Below, one piece after another: positions 40,423 to 47,972 of a stretch of DNA of 64,000 bases. Source of the stretch: Tabrizicola sp. (lineage in GTDB: Bacteria > Pseudomonadota > Alphaproteobacteria > Rhodobacterales > Rhodobacteraceae); assembly GCF_016792905.1 (NCBI RefSeq), contig NZ_JAEULP010000046.1:1-64000 (forward strand), written 5' to 3'. Numbering within the stretch: position 1 is the stretch's first letter; the number at the start of each line of letters is the position of its first letter. A program made the translations under genes and the position numbers. The notes beneath the pieces are model-generated. The model saw only the letters and a program-made list of their open reading frames with translations, was not told the DNA's origin and made no database searches.

Positions 40423-41651
40423 CCCCCACCATCCTTGTCGCCGGCACCTGGGACACCAAGGACGCCGAGCTGGGCTACATGCGCGACGTGATCCTTGGGC
40501 AGGGCGGGCGGGTGCTGACGATGGATGTGTCCGTGCTGGGCGATCCGTCCAAGCCCACCGACATGTCCAAGCATCAGGTGGCCGAGGCGGCGGGTTCGTC
40601 GATCGCAGCGGCGATTGCGGCGGAGGACGAGAATACCGCGATGCAGGTCATGGCGACCGGCTCGGCGCGGCTGGCCGCGAAACTGCATGCCGAGGGTCGC
40701 ATACAGGGCGTGATCGTGCTGGGCGGCACAATGGGGACGGACCTGGCACTGGACCTGTGTTCGGCCCTGCCCCTGGGCGTGCCGAAATATGTCGTCTCGA
40801 CCGTCAGCTTCTCGCCCATGCTGCCGCCGGAGCGGCTGCCTGCGGATATCCAGATGATCCTCTGGGCCGGGGGGCTCTACGGGCTGAACTCGATCTGCAA
40901 GGCCTCGCTGTCGCAGGCCGCCGGGGCGGTGCTGGGGGCGGCGCGGGCGGTGGAGCTGCCACAGCGGGATCGGCCCCTGATCGGGATGACCAGCTTCGGC
41001 AAGACGGTCCTGCGCTACATGGTCGGCCTGAAACCGGCGCTGGAGGCGCGGGGGTTCGAGGTGGCGGTGTTCCATGCGACGGGGATGGGGGGCCGGGCCT
41101 TCGAATCGCTGGCCGCCGAGGGGGCCTTTGCCGCCGTGCTGGATTTCGCGCCGCAGGAGGTGGGGAACCACCTCTTCGGCTCGGCGATCACCGCGGGGCC
41201 GGACCGGATGACCAGCGCCGGGGCGAAGGGCGTGCCGCAGATCGTGTCGATCGGCTGCTATGACCTGGTCGATCTGGTGGGCTGGCACCCGGTCCCTCCG
41301 CATCTGGAAGGGCTGCCGGGGCACGCGCACAACCGGCTCTTGTCGTCCGTCGTGCTGGATGTCGAGGGGCGGCGCCGCGTGGCGCGGGCGATCATGGGGA
41401 AGCTCGCGGCGGCCAAGGGCGAAGTGGTGTTCCTGCTGCCGGTGCGGGGCGGCAACGAGTGGGACCGGGACGGTGGTCCCCTGTGCGACCCCGAGGGGCT
41501 GGCGGCTTTCGTGGCCGAGGTCCGCGCGGCCTGTCCGTCGAACGTGCGGCTGGTCGAGCTGGACGCCCATATCAACGACCCGGCCTTCAGCGAGGCTGCG
41601 CTGGCGGTGGTGGACGGCTGGATCGCCGAGGACCGGTTGCAGAGGGCTTGA
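40419..41651 (+). CDS. Tm-1-like ATP-binding (UPF0261) protein
   Basis: 410 aa. The N-terminus, ILVAGTWDTKDAELGYMRDV, and the middle GVIVLGGTMGTDLALDLCSA and VSTVSFSPMLPPER are typical of the UPF0261 family, which is related to the tomato Tm-1 resistance protein and has a nucleotide-binding N-terminal half. The biochemical role of bacterial members is unsettled. The ATG at 40419 overlaps the ALDH stop, so it is made with that enzyme and may handle the same metabolite. Confidence 0.85.
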   Translation: MTPTILVAGTWDTKDAELGYMRDVILGQGGRVLTMDVSVLGDPSKPTDMSKHQVAEAAGSSIAAAIAAEDENTAMQVMATGSARLAAKLHAEGRIQGVIVLGGTMGTDLALDLCSALPLGVPKYVVSTVSFSPMLPPERLPADIQMILWAGGLYGLNSICKASLSQAAGAVLGAARAVELPQRDRPLIGMTSFGKTVLRYMVGLKPALEARGFEVAVFHATGMGGRAFESLAAEGAFAAVLDFAPQEVGNHLFGSAITAGPDRMTSAGAKGVPQIVSIGCYDLVDLVGWHPVPPHLEGLPGHAHNRLLSSVVLDVEGRRRVARAIMGKLAAAKGEVVFLLPVRGGNEWDRDGGPLCDPEGLAAFVAEVRAACPSNVRLVELDAHINDPAFSEAALAVVDGWIAEDRLQRA

Positions 41652-41792
41652 GCCGAGTTCACAAACCACTTTCAAACATGCCGACAAAGCTTTGACGCGC
41701 ATTGATTTTTGGCATTTCCGTTTGACCTTTCCCGGCCAGCTTCGCTCGACCGGGCGGGCGCAAACTGTTGCTTGTATCGAATCGGCAATGAG

Positions 41793-41810
41793 TTTTACCT
41801 TTTGGTAAAA
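41793..41810. promoter_or_regulatory. Inverted repeat upstream of the BMP transporter
   Basis: TTTTACC-TTTT-GGTAAAA, 7-bp perfect arms, 37 nt upstream of the transporter operon start in the 195-nt gap. It could be an operator or a leader hairpin. Confidence 0.4.
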
Positions 41811-41846
41811 ATCAGACGACCAACACCAACAGGGATAGGCAGTCAC

Positions 41847-42860
41847 ATGACCATCAGGACATTCACGATCTCGCGTCGCGGCCTGCTTCTGGGCGGGGCC
41901 GCCGCGCTGGTTGCGGCGAACCTGCCGCGCGGGCTTATGGCGCAGGAGCCGCTGAAGATGGCGGGCATCTACACGGTGCCGGTCGAACAGCAATGGGTCA
42001 GCCGCATCCACATCGCCGCCGAGGCGCTGAAGGCGGCGGGGACGGTGGACTATAGCTTCACCGAGAACGTGGCGAACACCGACTACCCCCGCGTGATGCG
42101 CGAATATTGCGAGGCCGGGGTCAAGCTGATCGTCGGTGAGATCTTCGGGGCGGAAGCCGAGGCGCGCGAGGTCTGCGCGGAATACCCGGACGTGGCCTTT
42201 CTTCTGGGGTCGAGCTTCATGCCGGATGCGGCGGCGAACCCGAACCTGTCGGTCTTCGACAACTACATCCAGGACGCGGCCTATCTGTCGGGCATCGTCG
42301 CGGGCGGCATGACCAAGGGCAATATCGGCATGGTTGGCGGCTTCCCGATTCCGGAAGTCAACCGGCTGATGAACGCCTTCATGGCCGGGGTGCGCGAGGT
42401 GAAGGCGGATGCGAAGTTCCAGGTCAGCTTCATCGGCTCGTGGTTCGACCCGCCGAAAGCCAAGGAAACCGCCTTCGCGATGATCGATGGCGGGGCGGAC
42501 CTGATGTATGCGGAACGCTTCGGTGTCTCGGATGCCGCGAAGGAGCGCGGGGTGCTGGCGATCGGCAACGTGATCGACACGCAGGGGGATTACCCGGAGA
42601 CGGTCGTCACCTCGGCGCTGTGGCACTTTGAACCCACGCTGAACGCGGCGGTGGCGGCGATCCAGGGCGGGACCTTCAAGGCGGACAACTACGGCACTTA
42701 TTCCTTCATGAATGCGGGCGGCTGTTCGCTGGCGCCGCTGGGCACGTTCGAGGGCAAGGTTCCGGCGGAGGTCATGGCCAAGGTCGCCGAGAAGGAGGCC
42801 GCGATCAAGGACGGCAGCTTCACCGTGGCCATCGACGATACCGAGCCGAAATCGTCGTGA
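41847..42860 (+). CDS. BMP-family ABC transporter substrate-binding protein
   Basis: 337 aa. The N-terminus has a twin-arginine-type signal (TISRRGLLLGGAAALVAANL, cleavage near MAQ), so export may be by Tat. The mature part, MAGIYTVPVEQQWVSRIHIA, EIFGAEAEAREVC and SVFDNYIQDAAYLSGIVAGG, matches BmpA/Med-like proteins, which bind nucleosides or related bases. It is the first gene of a five-gene import/deamination operon and overlaps the ATPase start (GTGA). Confidence 0.9.
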   Translation: MTIRTFTISRRGLLLGGAAALVAANLPRGLMAQEPLKMAGIYTVPVEQQWVSRIHIAAEALKAAGTVDYSFTENVANTDYPRVMREYCEAGVKLIVGEIFGAEAEAREVCAEYPDVAFLLGSSFMPDAAANPNLSVFDNYIQDAAYLSGIVAGGMTKGNIGMVGGFPIPEVNRLMNAFMAGVREVKADAKFQVSFIGSWFDPPKAKETAFAMIDGGADLMYAERFGVSDAAKERGVLAIGNVIDTQGDYPETVVTSALWHFEPTLNAAVAAIQGGTFKADNYGTYSFMNAGGCSLAPLGTFEGKVPAEVMAKVAEKEAAIKDGSFTVAIDDTEPKSS

Positions 42861-44404
42861 GCGAGGGTAAGGGGGCGGAGGTTGTCCTCCGCCTCGACCG
42901 TATCACCAAGCGCTTCGGGGCACTGACGGCGAATGATGCGGTCAGCCTGACCCTGCGGCGCGGCGAAGTCGTGGCTTTGCTGGGCGAGAATGGCGCGGGA
43001 AAGACCACGCTGATGAATATCCTGTTCGGTCACTATGTGGCCGACGAAGGCAGCGTGGAGGCTTTCGGCCAGCCCCTGCCCCCCGGCAATCCGCGTGCGG
43101 CGTTGCAGGCGGGCGTGGGGATGGTGCACCAGCATTTCACCCTGGCGGGCAACCTGACGGTGCTGGAGAACATCCGGCTTGGGACGGAGGGCCTGTGGTC
43201 GCGCGGGCACGGCGGCGCGCGGGCGAAGGTGGAGCGGCTGTCGCGCGACTTTGGCCTTGCGGTGCATCCCGATGCCAAGGTGGGCCGCCTGTCGGTTGGC
43301 GAGCGGCAGCGGGTGGAAATCCTGAAGGCGCTCTACCGTGACGCGCGCATCCTGATCCTCGACGAGCCGACGGCGGTGCTGACGCCGCAGGAGTCGGAGG
43401 CGCTGTTCGCCACCCTGCGCAAGGCGACGGCATTGGGGCTGTCGGTGATCTTCATCAGCCACAAACTGCACGAGGTGATGGCGATTGCCGACCGTTGCGT
43501 CGTGCTGCGCCATGGCCGCGTGGTGGGCGAGGTTGACACCCATGCCACCGACAAGGGCGCGCTCGCCGCGCTGATGGTGGGGGGAGAGCTGTCCCTGCCC
43601 CGGGCCGAGGCGCGGGCGCCGGGGGCGGTGCTGATGAAGTTGGACAGCGTTTCGACGCCGGACCGGGGCGCGGCGCCGGGGCTGAAGAAGGTGACGCTGG
43701 ACCTGCGAGCCGGGCAGATCACCGGCCTGGCCGGGGTTTCGGGCAACGGGCAGGCGGCGCTGGCCGAGATCATCGGCGGGCTGGCCCTGCCCGCAGAGGG
43801 CACGATCCTGCTGAAGAACGCCCCCGTCACCGGCTGGTCGCCGGGCGAGGCCTTGGCGCGGGGCGTGGCACGGATACCGGAGGACCGGCATCATCAGGGC
43901 TCCATCGCCGATTTTGACCTGACCGAGAATGCGGTGCTGGAGGCCTACCGCAGCCGGTTCTCGCGGCGCGGCTGGATGAACTGGCGCGCGGCTCGGGAGT
44001 TTGCCGAGACCATCATCGCCGGTTACGACGTGCGCTGTCCGGGGCCGGAAACGCGTATCCGGCTTCTGTCGGGCGGGAACATGCAGAAGCTGATCCTCGG
44101 GCGGGCCATGGCGGGTGGTCCGGAGACGGGGGGACCGGAAATCATCCTCGCCAACCAGCCGGTACGGGGCCTTGACGTGGGAGCGATTGCCTATGTTCAA
44201 AGCCAGCTGATCGCGGCGCGGGACCGAGGCTCGTCCGTTCTGCTGATCTCGGAAGACCTGGATGAAATCATGGGCTTGTCGGATGTCATTCACGTCATGT
44301 CTCAAGGCCGCCTGTCCCCCGGATTCGCGCGCGGCACGATGACGGCGGCGGAGCTGGGCCTGTGGATGGCGGGGCAGAAGTTCGGGGACCGCGATGCGGC
44401 TTGA
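42857..44404 (+). CDS. Nucleoside-type ABC transporter ATPase (two ABC domains)
   Basis: 515 aa with two tandem ABC modules. The first has GENGAGKTTLMNILFG, LSVGERQRVEILKALYRD and ILILDEPTAVLTP. The second has GLAGVSGNGQAALAEIIGG (degenerate Walker A, as in this family) and LLSGGNMQKLILGRAM. This is the YufO/RbsA-like ATPase paired with BMP proteins. The start is the GTG at 42857, which overlaps the binding-protein stop. The 3' end overlaps the first permease by 11 nt. Confidence 0.92.
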   Translation: MSEGKGAEVVLRLDRITKRFGALTANDAVSLTLRRGEVVALLGENGAGKTTLMNILFGHYVADEGSVEAFGQPLPPGNPRAALQAGVGMVHQHFTLAGNLTVLENIRLGTEGLWSRGHGGARAKVERLSRDFGLAVHPDAKVGRLSVGERQRVEILKALYRDARILILDEPTAVLTPQESEALFATLRKATALGLSVIFISHKLHEVMAIADRCVVLRHGRVVGEVDTHATDKGALAALMVGGELSLPRAEARAPGAVLMKLDSVSTPDRGAAPGLKKVTLDLRAGQITGLAGVSGNGQAALAEIIGGLALPAEGTILLKNAPVTGWSPGEALARGVARIPEDRHHQGSIADFDLTENAVLEAYRSRFSRRGWMNWRAAREFAETIIAGYDVRCPGPETRIRLLSGGNMQKLILGRAMAGGPETGGPEIILANQPVRGLDVGAIAYVQSQLIAARDRGSSVLLISEDLDEIMGLSDVIHVMSQGRLSPGFARGTMTAAELGLWMAGQKFGDRDAA

Positions 44405-45437
44405 AGCGATTGCGAACCCGTCGGCCGTGCGGCGGCTGGGATTGCCCGCCCTGGCGCTGGTCTTGACGATGGGCGTGGCGATGGCACTGGCGCTGGTTGC
44501 GGGGGCCAACCCCCTTGCCGTGCTGGGCCAGATCGCCACGGGGGCGCTGGGGTCGAAGCTCGCCATTCTGGAGACGCTGAACCGGGCGACGCCGCTGATC
44601 TTCACCGGGCTTGCGGTGGCGGTCGCTTTCCGGGCGAAGCTCTGGAACATCGGGGCCGAAGCGCAGCTTTACGCGGGGGCCATCGTCGCGGTGGTGCTGG
44701 GGACCGGGGCGCTGGGGAGTCCGCTGGTTCTGCCGGTTTCAGCAGCGGTAGCGATGCTGGCGGGCGCGCTTCTGCTTCTGGGGCCTGTCCTCTTGAAGAC
44801 GCGCCTCGGAGTGGATGAGGTCGTCACCACGCTGCTTCTGAACTTCATCATGCTGTTGTTCGTCAGCTACCTGCTGGAAGGCCCGATGAAGGATCCAGGT
44901 GGCATGGGCTGGCCGAAGTCCACCCCGCTGATCCCCGAGGCCCGCCTGCCCCGCATCGTCGAGGGCTTGCGGCTGCACTGGGGCTTCGCGCTGGCGATCC
45001 TTGCGGCGGTGGTCGTCTGGGTGATCCAGACGCGCACGACGCTGGGCTTCGAGATCCGGGCGGTGGGCCAGAACCCCGAGGCGGCACGGTTCGCGGGGAT
45101 GCCGGTCAACGCGGTGCTGGTGAAGACGGCTCTGCTGTCAGGTGGCTTGGCGGCGCTTGCCGGGTGGTCGGAGGTGGCGGGGCTGAAGGGGCATCTGTCG
45201 TCGGACCTGTCGCCCGGATTCGGCTATACCGGGATCATCGTCGCGATGCTGGCGCTGCTGCATCCGCTGGGGGTGATCCTGACGGCGATCTTCGTCGCGG
45301 GCATCTTCGTGGGCTCCGACGCGATGAGCCGGGCTGCCGGGGTGCCGACCTATATCGCCGACATGCTGATGGCGACCGCGCTTCTGTTCATGGTGCTGGC
45401 GATCCTCTTGACCCGCGTCCGGGTGGTGCGGGGATGA
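44394..45437 (+). CDS. Nucleoside-type ABC transporter permease (YufP-like)
   Basis: 347 aa, about eight to ten membrane segments (ALALVLTMGVAMALALVAGA at the N-terminus). WNIGAEAQLYAGAIVAVVLG is the family signature and TLGFEIRAVGQNPEAARFAG the coupling region. It pairs with the smaller permease downstream and the two-domain ATPase. Confidence 0.9.
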   Translation: MRLEAIANPSAVRRLGLPALALVLTMGVAMALALVAGANPLAVLGQIATGALGSKLAILETLNRATPLIFTGLAVAVAFRAKLWNIGAEAQLYAGAIVAVVLGTGALGSPLVLPVSAAVAMLAGALLLLGPVLLKTRLGVDEVVTTLLLNFIMLLFVSYLLEGPMKDPGGMGWPKSTPLIPEARLPRIVEGLRLHWGFALAILAAVVVWVIQTRTTLGFEIRAVGQNPEAARFAGMPVNAVLVKTALLSGGLAALAGWSEVAGLKGHLSSDLSPGFGYTGIIVAMLALLHPLGVILTAIFVAGIFVGSDAMSRAAGVPTYIADMLMATALLFMVLAILLTRVRVVRG

Positions 45438-46378
45438 ACGCGGTGGTCGACATCCTGATTTCGGCAAGCTTCTGGGCGGCGGTGATCCGCATCGCCTCGC
45501 CGCTGATCCTGGCGACGATGGGGGAACTGATCTGCGAGCGCGCGGGCGTGCTGAACCTGGGGATCGAGGGGATCATGGTCATCGGTGCCTTTGCGGGCTG
45601 GATGGCGGTCTACCAGGGGCTGCCGCTCTGGGGCGGGGTTGCGGTGGCGATGGCGGCGGGGATGCTGTTCGGCCTCCTGCACTCCACCCTCACGGTGCCC
45701 TTCGGCTTGTCGCAGCATGTGGTCGGGCTGGGGGTGACGCTGCTGGCCACCTCCTCGGCGTCGTTCGCCTATCGGCTGATGCTGCCGGAAGTGACCAGCC
45801 CGCCGAAGATCGCGCCGTTCCAGCCGCTGCATGTGCCGGGGTTGTCCGACCTGCCGTGGCTGGGAGAGGCCCTGTCGCAGACCGCGCTGACCTGGGCGGC
45901 CTTCGCGATGGCGGGGCTGGTGGCCTTCATGCTTTACCGCACGCCGCTGGGACTTGCGGTCCGGGCGGTGGGGGAAAACCCGGCGGCGGTCGAGGCGCAG
46001 GGACTGTCGGTGACGGGATTGCGGATGGGGGCGGTGATCGCAGGTTCCGGCCTGATGGCGGTCGGGGGCGCGTTCCTGACCCTCTCGGCCTTCTCCAGCT
46101 TCTTCTTCGAGATGGTCAACGGACGCGGCTGGATCTGCATCGCGCTGGTGGTGTTCGGGGCGTGGAGGCCGGGCAAGGCGGTGCTGGGGGCGATCCTGTT
46201 CGCGGCGTTTGATGCCTTGCAGATCAGGCTGCAACAGACGCCCTTGGGCGCAGCCCTGCCCTACCAGCTGTTCCTGGCGCTCCCGTTCATCCTGTCGATC
46301 CTGGCGCTGATCCTGATGTCGCGCCGCGCCGAGGTGCCGGCGGCGCTGATGGTGCCCTACAACAAGGGGGAACGTTAG
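45434..46378 (+). CDS. Nucleoside-type ABC transporter permease (YufQ-like)
   Basis: 314 aa. It has RIASPLILATMGELICERAG, VLNLGIEGIMVIGAFAGWMA and LGLAVRAVGENPAAVEAQGL, all typical of the second BMP-system permease. The ATG overlaps the preceding stop (ATGA), and the stop abuts the amidohydrolase start with no gap. Confidence 0.92.
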   Translation: MNAVVDILISASFWAAVIRIASPLILATMGELICERAGVLNLGIEGIMVIGAFAGWMAVYQGLPLWGGVAVAMAAGMLFGLLHSTLTVPFGLSQHVVGLGVTLLATSSASFAYRLMLPEVTSPPKIAPFQPLHVPGLSDLPWLGEALSQTALTWAAFAMAGLVAFMLYRTPLGLAVRAVGENPAAVEAQGLSVTGLRMGAVIAGSGLMAVGGAFLTLSAFSSFFFEMVNGRGWICIALVVFGAWRPGKAVLGAILFAAFDALQIRLQQTPLGAALPYQLFLALPFILSILALILMSRRAEVPAALMVPYNKGER

Positions 46379-47647
46379 ATGTTCGATCTTCTGGTCAAGG
46401 GCGGGACGCTGCCCGACGGGACGGTGGCCGACATCGGCATCCAGGGCGACCGGATCGCGGCGGTCGGGCGGCTGGAGGCCGAGGCGGGCCGGGTGATCGA
46501 CGCGGGCGGTGATCTGGTGTCCCCGCCCTTCGTCGACCCGCATTTCCACATGGACGCGACGCTGAGCTATGGCCTGCCCCGGGTGAACGCCTCCGGCACT
46601 CTGCTGGAGGGGATCAGCCTTTGGGGGGAGTTGCGCGAAGTCGCCACGGTCGAGGAGATGGTTGAGCGCGCGCTCCGCTACTGCGACTGGGCGGTTTCGA
46701 TGGGGCTTCTGGCGATCCGCACCCATGTCGACACCACGCCGGACCATTTGCGCGGCGTGGAGGCGATGCTGGAGGTGAAGCGGCGGGTAGCGCCCTATCT
46801 GGACCTGCAACTGGTCGCCTTCCCGCAGGATGGTCTCTACCGCACGAAGACGGGGCGGGAGAACCTTCTGCGAGCCTTGGACATGGGGGTGGATGTCGTC
46901 GGCGGCATCCCGCATTTCGAGCGCACGATGGAGGAAGGTGCGGAGTCCCTGCGCGACCTGGGCCGCATTGCGGCGGAGCGCGGGCTGATGTGGGACGTGC
47001 ATTGCGACGAGACGGATGACCCGATGTCGCGGCATGTGGAAACAATGGCGCGCGAGGTGACGCGGCATGGGCTCGGCGGGCGGGCGGCGGGGAGCCACCT
47101 GACCTCGATGCATTCGATGGACAACTATTACGTCTCCAAACTGCTGCCCCTGATCGCGGAAAGCGGCATGACCGCGATCCCCAATCCCTTGATCAACATC
47201 ACCCTTCAGGGCCGCCACGACAGCTATCCCAAACGCCGGGGACTGACGCGCGTGAAGGAGATGCAGGCGATGGGCATCGCGGTCGGCTGGGGGCAAGATT
47301 GCGTGCTTGACCCCTGGTATTCGCTGGGGACGGCGGACATGCTGGATGTGGCCTTCATGGGGCTGCATGTCGCGCAGATGACGCATCCGGCGGAAATGGC
47401 GCGGTGCTTCACGATGGTCACGGCAACGAATGCACAGATCATGAACCTGCCGGACTACGGGTTGCGGCCCGGCTGTGTGGCCAGCCTCGTGGTGCTGGAC
47501 GCGGACAACCCGACCGAGGCGCTGCGGTTGCGGCCCGACCGGCTGGCGGTGGTGTCGAAGGGAAGAGTGGTCGCCGAACGACAGCGCAACGATGCCCGGC
47601 TGGACCTTTCCGGGCGGCCCGCAAACATCAGGCGCAGGCTGGGCTGA
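46379..47647 (+). CDS. Cytosine-deaminase-like amidohydrolase
   Basis: 422 aa. Metal ligands H55/H57 in VDPHFHMDATL, His in WDVHCDETDDPMSRHVETMA, and Asp in GWGQDCVLDPWYSLGTADML follow E. coli CodA closely. It would deaminate cytosine or a related pyrimidine/creatinine-type base inside the cell. Its place at the end of the BMP transporter operon supports uptake and deamination of a base, releasing ammonia. Related enzymes act on isoguanine or N-heterocycles, so cytosine is not certain. Confidence 0.85.
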   Translation: MFDLLVKGGTLPDGTVADIGIQGDRIAAVGRLEAEAGRVIDAGGDLVSPPFVDPHFHMDATLSYGLPRVNASGTLLEGISLWGELREVATVEEMVERALRYCDWAVSMGLLAIRTHVDTTPDHLRGVEAMLEVKRRVAPYLDLQLVAFPQDGLYRTKTGRENLLRALDMGVDVVGGIPHFERTMEEGAESLRDLGRIAAERGLMWDVHCDETDDPMSRHVETMAREVTRHGLGGRAAGSHLTSMHSMDNYYVSKLLPLIAESGMTAIPNPLINITLQGRHDSYPKRRGLTRVKEMQAMGIAVGWGQDCVLDPWYSLGTADMLDVAFMGLHVAQMTHPAEMARCFTMVTATNAQIMNLPDYGLRPGCVASLVVLDADNPTEALRLRPDRLAVVSKGRVVAERQRNDARLDLSGRPANIRRRLG

Positions 47648-47972
47648 GCGCCACACGCGGACAATCGCAGAGCCCGCCAGATCACCTCGCGATTGATTCC
47701 CGCCACGCGACAGTTGCCCGTCGTGGGCCGATGAATCCCCTTGGAACCCCCTACCCTGCCAGCGCTTTCGCTCAGCGGTTGAGCCCGCCCATCCTTCAAA
47801 TCTCCTCCTGAGCGCCCCATTTTCGCCCCGTTCCACAACCATGACGGAAGCAATGGATTGGTGCGCTTGTGTGAACGATTTATCCCGCGCTGCGACCTGG
47901 CCGCCAAACGCCCGTCCGGCGTGAACGACAGGGTTCCTTCTGTGGTGCATCATTGTGAGAAGGGTGAACGAC
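47648..47972. other. 325-nt gap before the Ser/Thr kinase
   Basis: No gene is supported. It presumably holds the kinase promoter. The only feature I can point to is TGGTGCATCAT (47943-47953), 20 nt before the kinase start, which recurs upstream of the second LysM protein (51807-51817). Confidence 0.5.

Noticed and set aside
40299-42626. 775-codon minus-strand frame opposite the Tm-1-like and BMP genes
   Set aside because: Same high-GC shadow effect; Arg/His/Pro-rich and no motif.
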